Shown in pieces: positions 15,961 to 25,379 of a stretch of DNA of 64,000 nucleotides. A program made the translations under genes and the position numbers. Under the pieces are notes generated by a model that saw only the letters and a list, made by a program, of their open reading frames with translations, did not search any database and was not told the origin of the DNA. Every line of letters begins with the position of its first letter. Position 1 is the stretch's first letter. Source of the DNA: Flavobacterium enshiense (GTDB lineage: Bacteria > Bacteroidota > Bacteroidia > Flavobacteriales > Flavobacteriaceae); assembly GCF_022836875.1 (NCBI RefSeq), contig NZ_CP090376.1, positions 2,108,001 through 2,172,000 on the forward strand, given 5' to 3'.

Positions 15961-17364
15961 ATGAGTTCATTTGACGTAGTTATTATTGGTTCAGGTCCCG
16001 GCGGGTACGTAGCAGCAATCCGTTGTGCACAGTTGGGAATGAAAACTGCCATTATCGAAAAATATTCAACCCTTGGAGGTACCTGTCTTAATGTAGGATG
16101 TATTCCGTCTAAAGCATTACTGGCTTCCTCTCACCATTACGAAGAATTACAGCACTTTGCAGATCACGGAATCGAGGTTTCAGGAGACGTAAAAGTGAAT
16201 TTAGAGAAAATGATTGCCCGCAAACAGGCAGTTGTTGACCAAACTTCAGGAGGAGTAAAATATTTAATGGACAAAAATAACATCACTGTATACAATGGTG
16301 TTGGTTCATTCGAAAATGCAACTACAATCAATGTGACTAAAGCAGATGGTTCAGTAGAGAAAATTGAAGCTAAGAACACTATTATTGCTACAGGTTCAAA
16401 ACCATCTTCTTTGCCTTTTATCAAAATTGATAAAGAAAGAATCATTACATCTACCGAAGCTTTAAAATTACCAAAAGTCCCAGAACACCTTGTAATTATT
16501 GGTGGTGGAGTAATCGGATTAGAGTTAGGACAGGTATACTTACGTTTAGGTGCTAAAGTTTCTGTTGTTGAGTTTATGGACAGAATCATTCCTGGTATGG
16601 ACGGAGGTTTGTCTAAAGAACTGACAAAAGTGTTGAAAAAACAGGGAATGAAATTCTACACTTCTCACAAAGTACAAGCTGTTGACAGAGCAGGAGAAGG
16701 TGTGGTTGTGAAAGCAGAAAACGCAAAAGGAGAAATTATCACTTTAGAAGGTGACTATGCTTTGGTTTCTGTTGGTCGTCGTCCTTATACTGATGGATTG
16801 AACGCTGAGAAAGCCGGAGTTAAAATTACAGAAAGAGGTCAGGTTGAAGTAAACGATCATTTACAAACATCGGCTTCTAACATTTATGCTATTGGTGACG
16901 TAGTTCGCGGAGCCATGTTAGCGCACAAAGCGGAAGAAGAAGGAGTAATGGTTGCTGAATATTTATCGGGTCAAAAACCACATATCGATTATAACTTAAT
17001 CCCTGGAGTTGTTTACACTTGGCCGGAAGTTGCTGCTGTTGGTAAAACCGAAGAGCAATTGAAAGAAGCAGGAGTAGCTTACAAATCAGGAAGCTTTCCG
17101 TTCAAAGCTTTAGGTCGTGCACGTGCAAGTGCTGACATCGAAGGTTTTGTGAAAATCCTTGCCGATGCTAAAACGGATGAAGTATTAGGTATCCACATGA
17201 TTGGTGCCCGTGCAGCAGATTTAATCGCTGAAGCAGTAACAGCTATGGAATTCCGTGCTTCTGCAGAAGATATCTCAAGAATGTCTCACGCGCACCCAAC
17301 GTTCGCTGAAGCTATCAAAGAAGCAGCTTTAGCAGCTACGGATAACAGAGCGTTACACGTATAA
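15961..17364 (+). CDS. lpdA: Dihydrolipoyl dehydrogenase (E3)
   Basis: A 467-residue flavoprotein disulfide reductase that reoxidises dihydrolipoyl groups of the pyruvate, 2-oxoglutarate, branched-chain or glycine-cleavage complexes with NAD+. Visible parts are the FAD-binding GSGPGGYVAA (10-19), the redox pair Cys42 and Cys47 in GGTCLNVGCIPSK, the NAD-binding IIGGGVIGLELG, and the catalytic dimer-interface His445 in HAHPTFAEA. Length and motifs are canonical. It stands alone, without E1 or E2 genes, and so may serve several complexes. Confidence 0.96.
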   Translation: MSSFDVVIIGSGPGGYVAAIRCAQLGMKTAIIEKYSTLGGTCLNVGCIPSKALLASSHHYEELQHFADHGIEVSGDVKVNLEKMIARKQAVVDQTSGGVKYLMDKNNITVYNGVGSFENATTINVTKADGSVEKIEAKNTIIATGSKPSSLPFIKIDKERIITSTEALKLPKVPEHLVIIGGGVIGLELGQVYLRLGAKVSVVEFMDRIIPGMDGGLSKELTKVLKKQGMKFYTSHKVQAVDRAGEGVVVKAENAKGEIITLEGDYALVSVGRRPYTDGLNAEKAGVKITERGQVEVNDHLQTSASNIYAIGDVVRGAMLAHKAEEEGVMVAEYLSGQKPHIDYNLIPGVVYTWPEVAAVGKTEEQLKEAGVAYKSGSFPFKALGRARASADIEGFVKILADAKTDEVLGIHMIGARAADLIAEAVTAMEFRASAEDISRMSHAHPTFAEAIKEAALAATDNRALHV

Positions 17365-17384
17365 TTCGGAATTATATTAAAATA

Positions 17385-17423
17385 AAAACCCGTCTCGTTG
17401 TTCGCAACGGGACGGGTTTTCTT
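17385..17423. terminator. Bidirectional terminator between lpdA and doxX-like gene
   Basis: A 16-position stem with one mismatch (AAAACCCGTC, CGTTG, loop TTCG, then the complement) has A/T-runs on both sides and lies between convergent genes. Confidence 0.92.
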
Positions 17424-17437
17424 TTTATAGAAAATAA

Positions 17438-17812
17438 CTAACTACCCAATATTCCTTTATAACTTTCCCAACTTCTGTAAATCAGAAAAATATTTCCCAA
17501 AAAGACAAACATCGCAATTGGAAGTCCCGCCGGAATCAAAAAAACATTCATAAGTAAAATATTTATTGAAACCGGTAAAAATACGAGACTGAATAGTTTA
17601 ATGAATTTCCCGGTAAGGAAAGACAGTCCGCTCAGTAATTCAATGATTTTTACCAATGTAAGCAAATACTTTGTGGCTTTGAATCCCTCAAAAACGGTTT
17701 TCAGGTCGCCTGCAAGTGCCGGTTGTTCCCCATAGGTCAAAAAGTACGAAATGGAAGCAAACAGCAACAGCGACCCCAAAAGTACCCTGATGATAATAGT
17801 TGCGACTTTCAT
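17438..17812 (-). CDS. DoxX-like small membrane protein
   Basis: A 124-residue protein with four hydrophobic helices (about 5-20, 45-65, 70-95 and 98-115), no extended loops and no signal for export. The size and the helix pattern beginning MKVATIIIRVLLGSLLLFASISYF match the DoxX/DoxD-like family. These membrane proteins have loose links to redox or sulfur metabolism, and no activity is known for this subgroup. It lies 64 bp downstream of the DUF4349 lipoprotein gene and may share its transcript. Confidence 0.7.
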   Translation of the reverse strand: MKVATIIIRVLLGSLLLFASISYFLTYGEQPALAGDLKTVFEGFKATKYLLTLVKIIELLSGLSFLTGKFIKLFSLVFLPVSINILLMNVFLIPAGLPIAMFVFLGNIFLIYRSWESYKGILGS

Positions 17813-17876
17813 AACTTTTATGATTTTAAAGGTTTATATTACAAAGTTAATGAATTAATTAACAGGGTGTTATGTT

Positions 17877-18779
17877 TTAGCTTTTAGTTTTGTAGTATTT
17901 TTTGTAGATAAAATAACCTCCGAAAAGAATCAGAATAAAGCCCCACAAACTAACTATAAAAGCAATGATATTCTCCAGGAAATACCAACCCGTTTTTAGG
18001 GAATCCAGCAGCTGTAAACCTATATGAGGTCTGTAAGCATCAATACTTTCTTCGCTGGCCAGCATTTCGTGTTTGATGGCTTCGTTCTGATAAATCTGAA
18101 GGGTCAAGGTGCTGAAATTAACCTGATCCTTTAACGAGAGATTCTTCAATTTACTACTGTCGTTCTGTTCTTTTTTGTCGGCTAGTGTCTGTTCAGCATC
18201 GATTACAGAATTAAGTTTCTTTCCTTTGGTATCAATGGCTTTCTCAAGTCTTTTTTCGTTGGACACAGATCGGTTTTGTTCCATCTGGTTGGCTAAGAAT
18301 TGCAGCGAAACATCATCGGCTTTGATTACCCTGAAATCAAGGAAATCAATCTGCTTGGCAATCGTTTTGATTACCGTATCCAATTTGGTATTGGGAACGC
18401 GAATAGTAATATCGTTCTTAACCTGATATTTTATAGTTTCTAAAATACTGTCTTTACTGACTTTAGTCTCGTTTCTTTCCGAAATTTCACTCTGCAGATT
18501 GGTATAAGTTACAAAGCCTCCAAATTTAGTCGTGGCATCTTCAATAGCATAAGTCGATTTAGCAACGTTTTTGACTTTGAATTTTATGTCGGCCGTCCTT
18601 ATGAATTTCCGGTCTGAATCTTTTTTTTCAACCGCCGCCGAAGATGAAACGACTTCGGGGGAAACGGTTTCTGTAGTTTCTGATGTGGGATAATCTACTT
18701 TTTCTTCCATTTTTTCCTTGCAGGAAACTGCTATGCCAATTACAAGCAAAGCCAGGGCAAGTCCGGTGACTGTTTTCAT
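17877..18779 (-). CDS. DUF4349 lipoprotein
   Basis: A 300-residue envelope protein. Cys20 in a lipobox (GIAVSC) ends the signal peptide. Residues about 60-285 are the DUF4349 domain: RKFIRTADIKFKVKNV, then a long coiled coil between about 150 and 215, then FSTLTLQIYQNE. A C-terminal transmembrane helix follows at about 270-292 with a basic tail. DUF4349 proteins are anchored envelope proteins of unknown role, and this architecture (lipid anchor plus C-terminal helix) is typical for Bacteroidota. Confidence 0.83.
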   Translation of the reverse strand: MKTVTGLALALLVIGIAVSCKEKMEEKVDYPTSETTETVSPEVVSSSAAVEKKDSDRKFIRTADIKFKVKNVAKSTYAIEDATTKFGGFVTYTNLQSEISERNETKVSKDSILETIKYQVKNDITIRVPNTKLDTVIKTIAKQIDFLDFRVIKADDVSLQFLANQMEQNRSVSNEKRLEKAIDTKGKKLNSVIDAEQTLADKKEQNDSSKLKNLSLKDQVNFSTLTLQIYQNEAIKHEMLASEESIDAYRPHIGLQLLDSLKTGWYFLENIIAFIVSLWGFILILFGGYFIYKKYYKTKS

Positions 18780-18928
18780 AAATTACTATTTAGAGGGTTA
18801 ATGTTACTTGATAAAGTTGCAATAGTAATTTTCAGTCAATAGGTTCTGGCTTTCGTTGGTTGATTTTATTGTTTTGGTTCCAATAAAAACCGTGCCAGAA
18901 AATTCGGAATCCGAATCAGATACTAAGT

Positions 18929-20653
18929 TTATTTTATTCTTGAGGATGTTAGCTTTATATCTGCTGTAGCCCAGCTTTTCGCAATAAGCTGTTCCATTTC
19001 TTTTACTTTCGTTTGGTTGTTCAGTTTCTCATAAGCCAATTTCAATCCGTGGTAAGCCCAGCCGTTTTTAGGTAATCGTTTTAGATCTTCTTCATAAACT
19101 TTAATGGCTTCATTATATTTGCCGTCTTCAATAAAAATGGCTCCCAAATGATGGCGGACAGAGAAAAACCAATCTGGTGGTTCATTGTAATTCAGACCGT
19201 CTTCAATAACGATGGCTTTTTGAAGTAAATGGATGCTTTGGGTATAATCTCTTTCGTGTGCTAAAATTTCGGCATTCAATACATTGGCCGCAATATTTGC
19301 GATGGAACTCATTGAATTGATTTGCCAAATGGTCATTTTCTCAAGCGATTTGTCGTTGGATAACACTTGTAGTCTCATCAATTCTGATTTGGCTTTGCGT
19401 AAATCGTTTTTTCCTAAATAAGCCATTCCTCTGGCATAGTGTGAAATGGCTTTCGGGTATTTTAAAGTGTCTGAAACCAATTTCATCTTCAGGATATCAT
19501 CCCATTTTCCAAATTTCACCGAAACGAAATATGGAATCATATAATAATGCTGTAAGGTTTCCAATCCAGGAATGATCATGTTTTCAGGATGCACTAATTT
19601 TGCAGTTTCAGTGGCGCCAACCATTGCCCATTTTGAGTTGCCTTCCAGCGTGGCTGTTCCCGCCATGAAATGATAATTGTGAGGGTAGTAGCTGATTGGA
19701 TAAGCGCCTTGCGCATGGCACATGGCCACATAATCGCTGTCTACTTTACAGGCATTAATGTTGGCCATGGTACCTTTATGATAATCACCAGTTCGGATGT
19801 AAATGTGCGAAGGCATATGTACCAAATGTCCGAAAGCAGCCGCATTTCCGTCGTCAAAGAATTTAGCTGAGGCATAACCTCGCTGTGGTTCATTAGAAGC
19901 CTCAACAGCGTGAATGTAAAAGTGGTTAGCACCAATGTGTTTAGGATCTTTCTTCAAAATTTTCTCCATCAGAGAAATGATTTCCGGAGTCCAGGGTTTT
20001 GGGGTGCCGTTCTTCTCGTATAAATCCCAAGGATGCAAATCCATCACCGATTCGGCATACAAAGCATTAATATTGATATCCTCTGGATATTTGCTGTTGA
20101 CTTCCTTCATCGCATTCGAATAGGTAATGTCCAATTTGCTTCGATCCTCAACCGGTTTGGCTACATATCTTTTTGATAATGCGTTGATTAATGCCTTTTC
20201 TTTTTCGCTGACTTTATCTTGTAGTTTTATTGCTTGCTGAATTGCTTTGTAGGCTCTTTCGTAATTGTCGGGTTCCATTCCGGCGTTGTAATTCGGGCCA
20301 AGCACATAAGCAAATCCCCAAAAAGCCATTGCGCATTCGGGATCAAGTTTTGTGGCATAATGAAAAGATCGGGCTGCTTCGGCATGATTAAAACCATAAG
20401 CCAGTGCTAATCCCTGATTAAAATACTTTTGTACTTCCGGATTCTTGGTAGTTATGGGATAATTAATAACATCCATGCCTTTGAAGAGCGGTGCTTTATT
20501 ATCGGACTCATACCATTTTGCATCAACAACCGGCGGGGCACAGCTCATGCTGTTTGTTCCAGTTTTTGCAGTTTCAACAGGTTTAGGAACTTCTTTTTTG
20601 CACGAAAGAAATAGGGCAAATGCAAACATCAGGAAGATAATTTGTTTTTTCAT
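18929..20653 (-). CDS. TPR-repeat lipoprotein
   Basis: A 574-residue protein with a lipoprotein signal peptide (Cys18 in FLSCKK). Tetratricopeptide helices are spread through the chain, for example QKYFNQGLALAYGFNHAEAA near residues 80-98 and IKVYEEDLKRLPKNGWAYHG near the end. Between them lies a His/Tyr-rich stretch (CHAQGAYPISYYPHNYHFM). No enzymatic motif is certain. TPR lipoproteins of this type are probably scaffolds in the periplasm or at the outer membrane. It is a single gene, divergent from the choice-of-anchor B gene. Confidence 0.75.
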   Translation of the reverse strand: MKKQIIFLMFAFALFLSCKKEVPKPVETAKTGTNSMSCAPPVVDAKWYESDNKAPLFKGMDVINYPITTKNPEVQKYFNQGLALAYGFNHAEAARSFHYATKLDPECAMAFWGFAYVLGPNYNAGMEPDNYERAYKAIQQAIKLQDKVSEKEKALINALSKRYVAKPVEDRSKLDITYSNAMKEVNSKYPEDININALYAESVMDLHPWDLYEKNGTPKPWTPEIISLMEKILKKDPKHIGANHFYIHAVEASNEPQRGYASAKFFDDGNAAAFGHLVHMPSHIYIRTGDYHKGTMANINACKVDSDYVAMCHAQGAYPISYYPHNYHFMAGTATLEGNSKWAMVGATETAKLVHPENMIIPGLETLQHYYMIPYFVSVKFGKWDDILKMKLVSDTLKYPKAISHYARGMAYLGKNDLRKAKSELMRLQVLSNDKSLEKMTIWQINSMSSIANIAANVLNAEILAHERDYTQSIHLLQKAIVIEDGLNYNEPPDWFFSVRHHLGAIFIEDGKYNEAIKVYEEDLKRLPKNGWAYHGLKLAYEKLNNQTKVKEMEQLIAKSWATADIKLTSSRIK

Positions 20654-20849
20654 GACAGCATTTTTTAGTGAATAGAAAATCTATATAAAGTTACTTAAAA
20701 TGAATGGTTTATGCGATTTTTCTTTTGTTTTAAGTTAAAGATTTCTGTTGTTTATTGTGGGAATAATTTCACATATAATACTTTGTGAATTAGTTTGTAT
20801 ATTAGCCGCAGCTAAACTAAATGGCAAAAAACATAACCTAACTAACCAA

Positions 20850-22277
20850 ATGAAAAGAATTTTACTTGCCGGCATTGTATTAATGTCTGAATTCATATTT
20901 GCCCAAACTCCATGTACAAATGGCTTGGCCGGAATCTTTCCGTGTAACAAAATTGATTTACAAGCTAACTTGAATTTTTCTCAGATTGGTGGAGATACTT
21001 CAACTAAAGGAAGTGGCTGCTGGGGATGGACAGACCCCCTGACCAATAAAGAATATGCGATAATGGGGTGTACAACTCACACTGCAATTGTTGATATTAC
21101 AGTTCCGCATGCTCCTGTTTATTTGGGTAAAATTAATTCGACTAATAATACTAGCAGCATTTGGAGGGAAGTTAACGTGTATAACAATTATTTATATATC
21201 GTTAGTGAAGCATCAGGACACGGTATGCAGATTTTTAATCTGACACGTTTAAGAGGAGTGACTACTCCTCAGGTTTTTACTCCGGATGGGCGTTATACCG
21301 GTTTTGGAAGTTGCCATACAGTAGCCATTAATGCTACTTCGGGGTACGCTTATTGTAACGGTTCCAATACTTACGGCGGTGGACCTCATGTTATAAGTCT
21401 GCAAAATCCGTTAGCCCCGACTTTATCGTTTGGATATGCAGCTCAGGGCTATACCCACGATGCTCAGATTGTAACCTACGACGGGCCAGATACGGATTAT
21501 ACAGGGCATGAGATTTTTATCGGAGCCAATGGCCGTGAAAATAAAGTGGTTATTTTGGATGTTACCAATAAGTCAAATCCGGTTTTAATCTCAACTTTTA
21601 CATACCCAAATGCTTCTTATACACACCAAGGCTGGTTTACTGCCGATAAAAAGTATTGGATGTTGGGAGATGAAATGGATGAAGTGGATTTAGGATTTAA
21701 TTCCAAAACGATAATTATAGACATGACTGATTTGAATAATCCTGTTTTAAAAGGGAATTATTTTGGACCAACCAAGGCTATAGAGCATAACGGTTATGTA
21801 GTAGGTAACGACTACTTTTTGGCAAATTACACTGCAGGAATACGTATTATTAATACTTCTAACATCACAGCAACAGGTACGATGAATGAAATTGGATATT
21901 TCGATACATATCCAAGTAATGATTCCGCTGCATTTGATGGAGTCTGGAATATTTATCCGTTTTTTCCAAGTGGTAACATCATCATGAGCGATATAAGTAG
22001 AGGGTTGTTCATTGTAAAGAAAAATACAGTTTTAAGTAATGATGATTTTGAGAAAAATGCAATAGGAATTTATCCTAACCCTACAGATAATCAGGTACGT
22101 ATTAGCTATGAAAAAGGCATTAAGCTGATAGAAGTTTTTGATCTTCTTGGAAAAAAAGTAAAAGAAATTTCAAATCTGGAGGTACAGGAATATTCGTTTG
22201 AGGTATCCAATTTGGATTCTGGAATTTATCTGATCAGAATAAATAATGAGATTTCTAAGAAACTGATAGTGAAATGA
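20850..22277 (+). CDS. T9SS-exported choice-of-anchor B family protein
   Basis: A 475-residue secreted protein when started at 20850, where MKRILLAGIVLMSEFIFAQ is a clear signal peptide. The ORF opens upstream at 20748, but those 34 residues are not signal-like. The middle (about 25-390) is a beta-propeller-like domain with the family's His- and Asp-rich motifs (GCTTHTAIVDIT, SGHGMQIF, GYTHDAQIVTYDGPD, YTHQGWFT). This matches the choice-of-anchor B family, whose C-terminal anchor varies by lineage. Here the anchor is a type A T9SS domain (IGIYPNPTDNQVRISY ... GIYLIRI). Its stop overlaps the start of the next gene by 4 bp. Confidence 0.84.
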   Translation: MKRILLAGIVLMSEFIFAQTPCTNGLAGIFPCNKIDLQANLNFSQIGGDTSTKGSGCWGWTDPLTNKEYAIMGCTTHTAIVDITVPHAPVYLGKINSTNNTSSIWREVNVYNNYLYIVSEASGHGMQIFNLTRLRGVTTPQVFTPDGRYTGFGSCHTVAINATSGYAYCNGSNTYGGGPHVISLQNPLAPTLSFGYAAQGYTHDAQIVTYDGPDTDYTGHEIFIGANGRENKVVILDVTNKSNPVLISTFTYPNASYTHQGWFTADKKYWMLGDEMDEVDLGFNSKTIIIDMTDLNNPVLKGNYFGPTKAIEHNGYVVGNDYFLANYTAGIRIINTSNITATGTMNEIGYFDTYPSNDSAAFDGVWNIYPFFPSGNIIMSDISRGLFIVKKNTVLSNDDFEKNAIGIYPNPTDNQVRISYEKGIKLIEVFDLLGKKVKEISNLEVQEYSFEVSNLDSGIYLIRINNEISKKLIVK

Positions 22278-23632
22278 GAATAGTTGCAGGGTTAAGTTTA
22301 GTGCTTTTATCGCTATCTTGTTCAAATGATGGTGCGGATTCCTACGAAAATAAATTTAAAGGCGAATTGGCTTGGACGAAATCATACGGAGGAAGCCTTG
22401 AGGATAGAATTACAAGTGTAGTGGAAACACCGGATGGTGGAAGTCTGGTTTTGGGATTTACCAACAGTAGCGATGGTAATATTGTTAAATCCAATGCCTT
22501 GATGGATATTTGGTTAGCAAAACTGGATGCTGAAGGGAATCTGGTTTGGACAAAAACTATTGGAGGTTCTCAGGACGATTTCGGGACCAGTATAATTGCA
22601 ACCAATGACGGAAATTATGTAATAGCAGGTTATACTGGAAGTAATGATGGTGATATACCCGGAAATATTGGTTTTCATGATTTTTTAATCACAAAAATTA
22701 CAGGAGAAGGCAATATTATCTGGAGTAAAAATTACGGATTTGTGAGCCACGATCATGCTCACAAAGTAATACAGTTGAAAGATGGTGGTTTTTTCATTGC
22801 AGGATACGCAGATTATGCTGGAATTGAAGGTACACCCGGAGATGGAAATCACGGGGAAGGACACTCTTTCAGACAGAATCAGAATGTTGCAAAACATGGT
22901 GTTGGCGAATATTTTGGGATTCGTTTGGATGCTAACGGTGATTTTAAATGGTATCGTTATTTCGGTGGAAGACAAAACGACAGAATCAACGATATTGCGG
23001 AAGCGAATGACGGCGGAATTGTTTTGGCAGGCTATTCGGAAAGTACCGATTATGACATCGACAACAACAAAGGAAGTTATGACTATTGGATACTAAAACT
23101 GGATTCGAACGGACATTTACATTGGAAAAAGAATTTCGGGGGTTCCGGTATTGATCAGGCTTTTAGTATTGTAAAGACCGATAATAATTCATATTTGGTG
23201 GCAGGTCGTTCCAATAGTGAGGACGGAGATGTATCAAATCCAAAAGGAGATTCTGATGCCTGGGTGATTCATATTAACGACCATGGGGAATTGCTATGGG
23301 ATAAATCTTTTGGGACTTCAGATTTTGATGTCGCTACATCAATTAAGAAATTAAAAAACGGTAAATTTGGGGTGGTCGGAAATACCAGAGGGAATGTTGA
23401 AAATAATTCCGGAAATGGGGAAAACGACTTTTGGTATTTTGAAATTGATATTCACCCAAATTCACCAATACATTTTCAGAAAACCTTAGGAGGTTCAGGA
23501 ATTGATATTGCTACAGATTTTATACAGACGAAAAATGATGAAATCCTACTCGTTGGAGAATCCCAAAGCAATAATCTGGACGTTCTTGAAAATAAAGGAG
23601 GTAATGATTTGTGGATGGTGAAATTAAAATAA
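22274..23632 (+). CDS. Beta-propeller repeat lipoprotein
   Basis: A 452-residue lipoprotein with Cys16 in LLSLSC. Seven or so repeats of about 55-60 residues follow, each built on WTKSYGGSLEDRITSVVETPDGGSLVLGFT-like units (Gly-Gly-Ser, Asp-Gly-Gly, W-x-K-x-[YF]-Gly). This is the pattern of a seven-bladed propeller with Asp/Asn-rich turns that could bind calcium. It has no T9SS tail. Translation is coupled to the preceding choice-of-anchor B gene through an ATGA overlap, so the two products probably act together in or on the outer membrane. Molecular role unknown. Confidence 0.78.
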   Translation: MRIVAGLSLVLLSLSCSNDGADSYENKFKGELAWTKSYGGSLEDRITSVVETPDGGSLVLGFTNSSDGNIVKSNALMDIWLAKLDAEGNLVWTKTIGGSQDDFGTSIIATNDGNYVIAGYTGSNDGDIPGNIGFHDFLITKITGEGNIIWSKNYGFVSHDHAHKVIQLKDGGFFIAGYADYAGIEGTPGDGNHGEGHSFRQNQNVAKHGVGEYFGIRLDANGDFKWYRYFGGRQNDRINDIAEANDGGIVLAGYSESTDYDIDNNKGSYDYWILKLDSNGHLHWKKNFGGSGIDQAFSIVKTDNNSYLVAGRSNSEDGDVSNPKGDSDAWVIHINDHGELLWDKSFGTSDFDVATSIKKLKNGKFGVVGNTRGNVENNSGNGENDFWYFEIDIHPNSPIHFQKTLGGSGIDIATDFIQTKNDEILLVGESQSNNLDVLENKGGNDLWMVKLK

Positions 23633-23641
23633 TTTCCTTTT

Positions 23642-24928
23642 TTGAGAGTTTCAGTTTTTAAACCGATTGCAGCGCCGGATTTGTTCAAAGCCAAACTATT
23701 GGCCTGGGCGCAGCAATTCAGAGAAATCGTTTTTCTGGACAGCAACAATTACCCGCAACATTACGGAAGTTATGATTGTGTTTTGGCCTGTGATGCTTTT
23801 ACTTCCATAAAAACAGATTATCACAATGCTTTTGAAGATTTAAAGCAATATCAGCAGCAAGCTAAAGATTGGCTTTTTGGCTATTTGTCGTACGATTTAA
23901 AAAACGACACTGAAGATTTGAAGTCTCAGAATTTTGATGGCCTGCATTTTCCGGATTTGTTTTTCTTTCAGCCAAAGAAACTTTTCCTGTTGAAAGGGAA
24001 TGAATTGGAAATCTGTTATCTGAACATGTGTGATGATGAATTGGAAGATGATTTTGTAAAAATAGTCGAAAGGGAAGAGGAAAAAGGGATAAGTCAGTCA
24101 TCAGTAACTATTCAGCAGCGTATTTCAAGAGAAAGTTATCTTGAAAAAGTAGGTGAAATGCTCAAGCACATTCATCGCGGGGATATTTATGAGGCAAATT
24201 TCTGCATGGAATTCTTTGCCGAAAACGCCCAAATCAATCCATTTGAAATTTATGAAAAACTAAATGCCATTTCGGAACCTCCGTTCGCGGTATTTTTTAA
24301 GAACAACACCAACTATTTGCTTTCAGCTTCGCCGGAGCGTTATCTCCGCAAGGAAGGTCTTAAAGTTATTTCTCAACCCATAAAAGGTACGGCAAAACGA
24401 GTTTTTGATTCGGAAATGGATGAACAGTCCAAAACAGAATTGTCTCAAAATCCCAAAGAACGTTCAGAGAATATCATGATAGTCGATTTGGTTCGCAATG
24501 ATTTGTCTCATACCGCTACAAAAGGTTCCGTTCAGGTAGAAGAACTTTGTGGTATTTATACGTTTAAACAAGTGCACCAAATGATTTCGACCGTGGTTTC
24601 CGAGGTTAAGGAATCGACATCTCCTTTGGAAATCATCAAAACAACTTTTCCTATGGGAAGTATGACCGGAGCTCCAAAAATTTCGGCTATGAAAATCATT
24701 GAAGAACTAGAGGAAACCAAACGCGGTTTATACAGTGGGGCAGTGGGGTATTTCACCCCAAACAACGATTTCGATTTCAATGTGGTGATCCGAAGTATTT
24801 TGTACAATTCCAAGGAGAAATATGTTTCGTTTTCCGTGGGAAGTGCTATTACGGCAGAATCCAAACCGGAAAGTGAATACGAGGAATGCCTGTTGAAGGC
24901 TAAAGCGATGAGGGAAGTGTTGAGTTGA
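23642..24928 (+). CDS. pabB: Aminodeoxychorismate synthase component I
   Basis: A 428-residue chorismate-binding enzyme that makes 4-amino-4-deoxychorismate for folate. The motif PIKGTAKR (246-253) carries Lys248; this Lys is characteristic of PabB, whereas anthranilate synthase TrpE has Ala (PIAGT). Other conserved blocks are SASPERYL, ENIMIVDLVRNDL, FPMGSMTGAPK and VGSAITAES. The start is TTG at 23642; no upstream in-frame ATG gives a better N-terminus, and the first residues align with the family as I know it. No pabA amidotransferase is adjacent. The stop codon is the first base contact of a repeat-flanked four-helix-bundle element. Confidence 0.88.
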   Translation: MRVSVFKPIAAPDLFKAKLLAWAQQFREIVFLDSNNYPQHYGSYDCVLACDAFTSIKTDYHNAFEDLKQYQQQAKDWLFGYLSYDLKNDTEDLKSQNFDGLHFPDLFFFQPKKLFLLKGNELEICYLNMCDDELEDDFVKIVEREEEKGISQSSVTIQQRISRESYLEKVGEMLKHIHRGDIYEANFCMEFFAENAQINPFEIYEKLNAISEPPFAVFFKNNTNYLLSASPERYLRKEGLKVISQPIKGTAKRVFDSEMDEQSKTELSQNPKERSENIMIVDLVRNDLSHTATKGSVQVEELCGIYTFKQVHQMISTVVSEVKESTSPLEIIKTTFPMGSMTGAPKISAMKIIEELEETKRGLYSGAVGYFTPNNDFDFNVVIRSILYNSKEKYVSFSVGSAITAESKPESEYEECLLKAKAMREVLS

Positions 24929-25012
24929 AAGGGATAAGGGAAAAGCGAAAAGCGAAAAGGGATCAGGGAAAAGAAGGAAGGGAGAAGAAGAGAACAAGAA
25001 ATAAATTTTAAA
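24928..25012 (+). repeat. Left (5') short-oligomer repeat flank of four-helix-bundle element 1
   Basis: A purine-only tract built from GGGATAAGGG, AAAAGCG and GAAGGGAG-like oligomers begins inside the pabB stop codon. AAAGGGATAAGGG at 24928-24940 is the exact reverse complement of 25380-25392 beyond the gene. Confidence 0.85.
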
Positions 25013-25024
25013 TTATATACGCCA
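25012..25024 (+). promoter_or_regulatory. Conserved 13-bp leader of four-helix-bundle element 1
   Basis: ATTATATACGCCA directly precedes and overlaps the ATG. The same 13 bases occur at 38523-38535 (minus) just before the second four-helix-bundle frame. Its role, perhaps as promoter, translation or element-end signal, is unknown. Confidence 0.55.
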
Positions 25025-25374
25025 TGAACAGTTATAGAGATTTGATAGTTTGGAAGAAGTCGATGTTGTTAGTGACTTCAATATATAAATTAGCAAGTAA
25101 ATTTCCCGATGACGAAAAGTTTGGGTTAATATCACAAATTAAAAGAAGTGCTGTTTCAATCCCTTCAAATATAGCTGAAGGATATGGAAGAAATTACAGG
25201 AAAGATTATTCAAGATTTCTTCAAATTTCAAAAGGGTCACTTTTTGAAAATCAAACACAATTAGAAATTGCAGCAAATCTTTCATTTCTAAATGAAGAAG
25301 AATTAAAAGAAATTAAGGAACTTTCTATAGAAGTAGAAAAAATGCTAAATTCGTTAATTAAAAAAATGGAGTAG
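25024..25374 (+). CDS. Four-helix-bundle protein (S23 intervening-sequence family), element 1
   Basis: A 116-residue all-helical protein of the TIGR02436 family, also found inside 23S rRNA intervening sequences and related to the Avd accessory protein of diversity-generating retroelements. The signature helix is QIKRSAVSIPSNIAEGYGR (about 39-57). The N-terminal YRDLIVWKKSM and the Arg/Lys-rich KDYSRFLQISKGS strip are typical; the pentameric barrel of this family binds nucleic acid. It is flanked by inverted short-oligomer repeats and lies between pabB and tilS, reading the same way. No reverse transcriptase or rRNA is near. Its function in protein-coding surroundings is not established. Confidence 0.88.
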   Translation: MNSYRDLIVWKKSMLLVTSIYKLASKFPDDEKFGLISQIKRSAVSIPSNIAEGYGRNYRKDYSRFLQISKGSLFENQTQLEIAANLSFLNEEELKEIKELSIEVEKMLNSLIKKME

Positions 25375-25379
25375 GCTTA

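Noticed and set aside
23642..24928. Anthranilate synthase TrpE for the chorismate enzyme
   Set aside because: The PIKGT motif with Lys is characteristic of PabB, and no trp genes are adjacent.
25024..25374. Diversity-generating retroelement, because of the Avd-related protein
   Set aside because: No reverse transcriptase, template repeat or variable-repeat target gene is near either four-helix-bundle gene.
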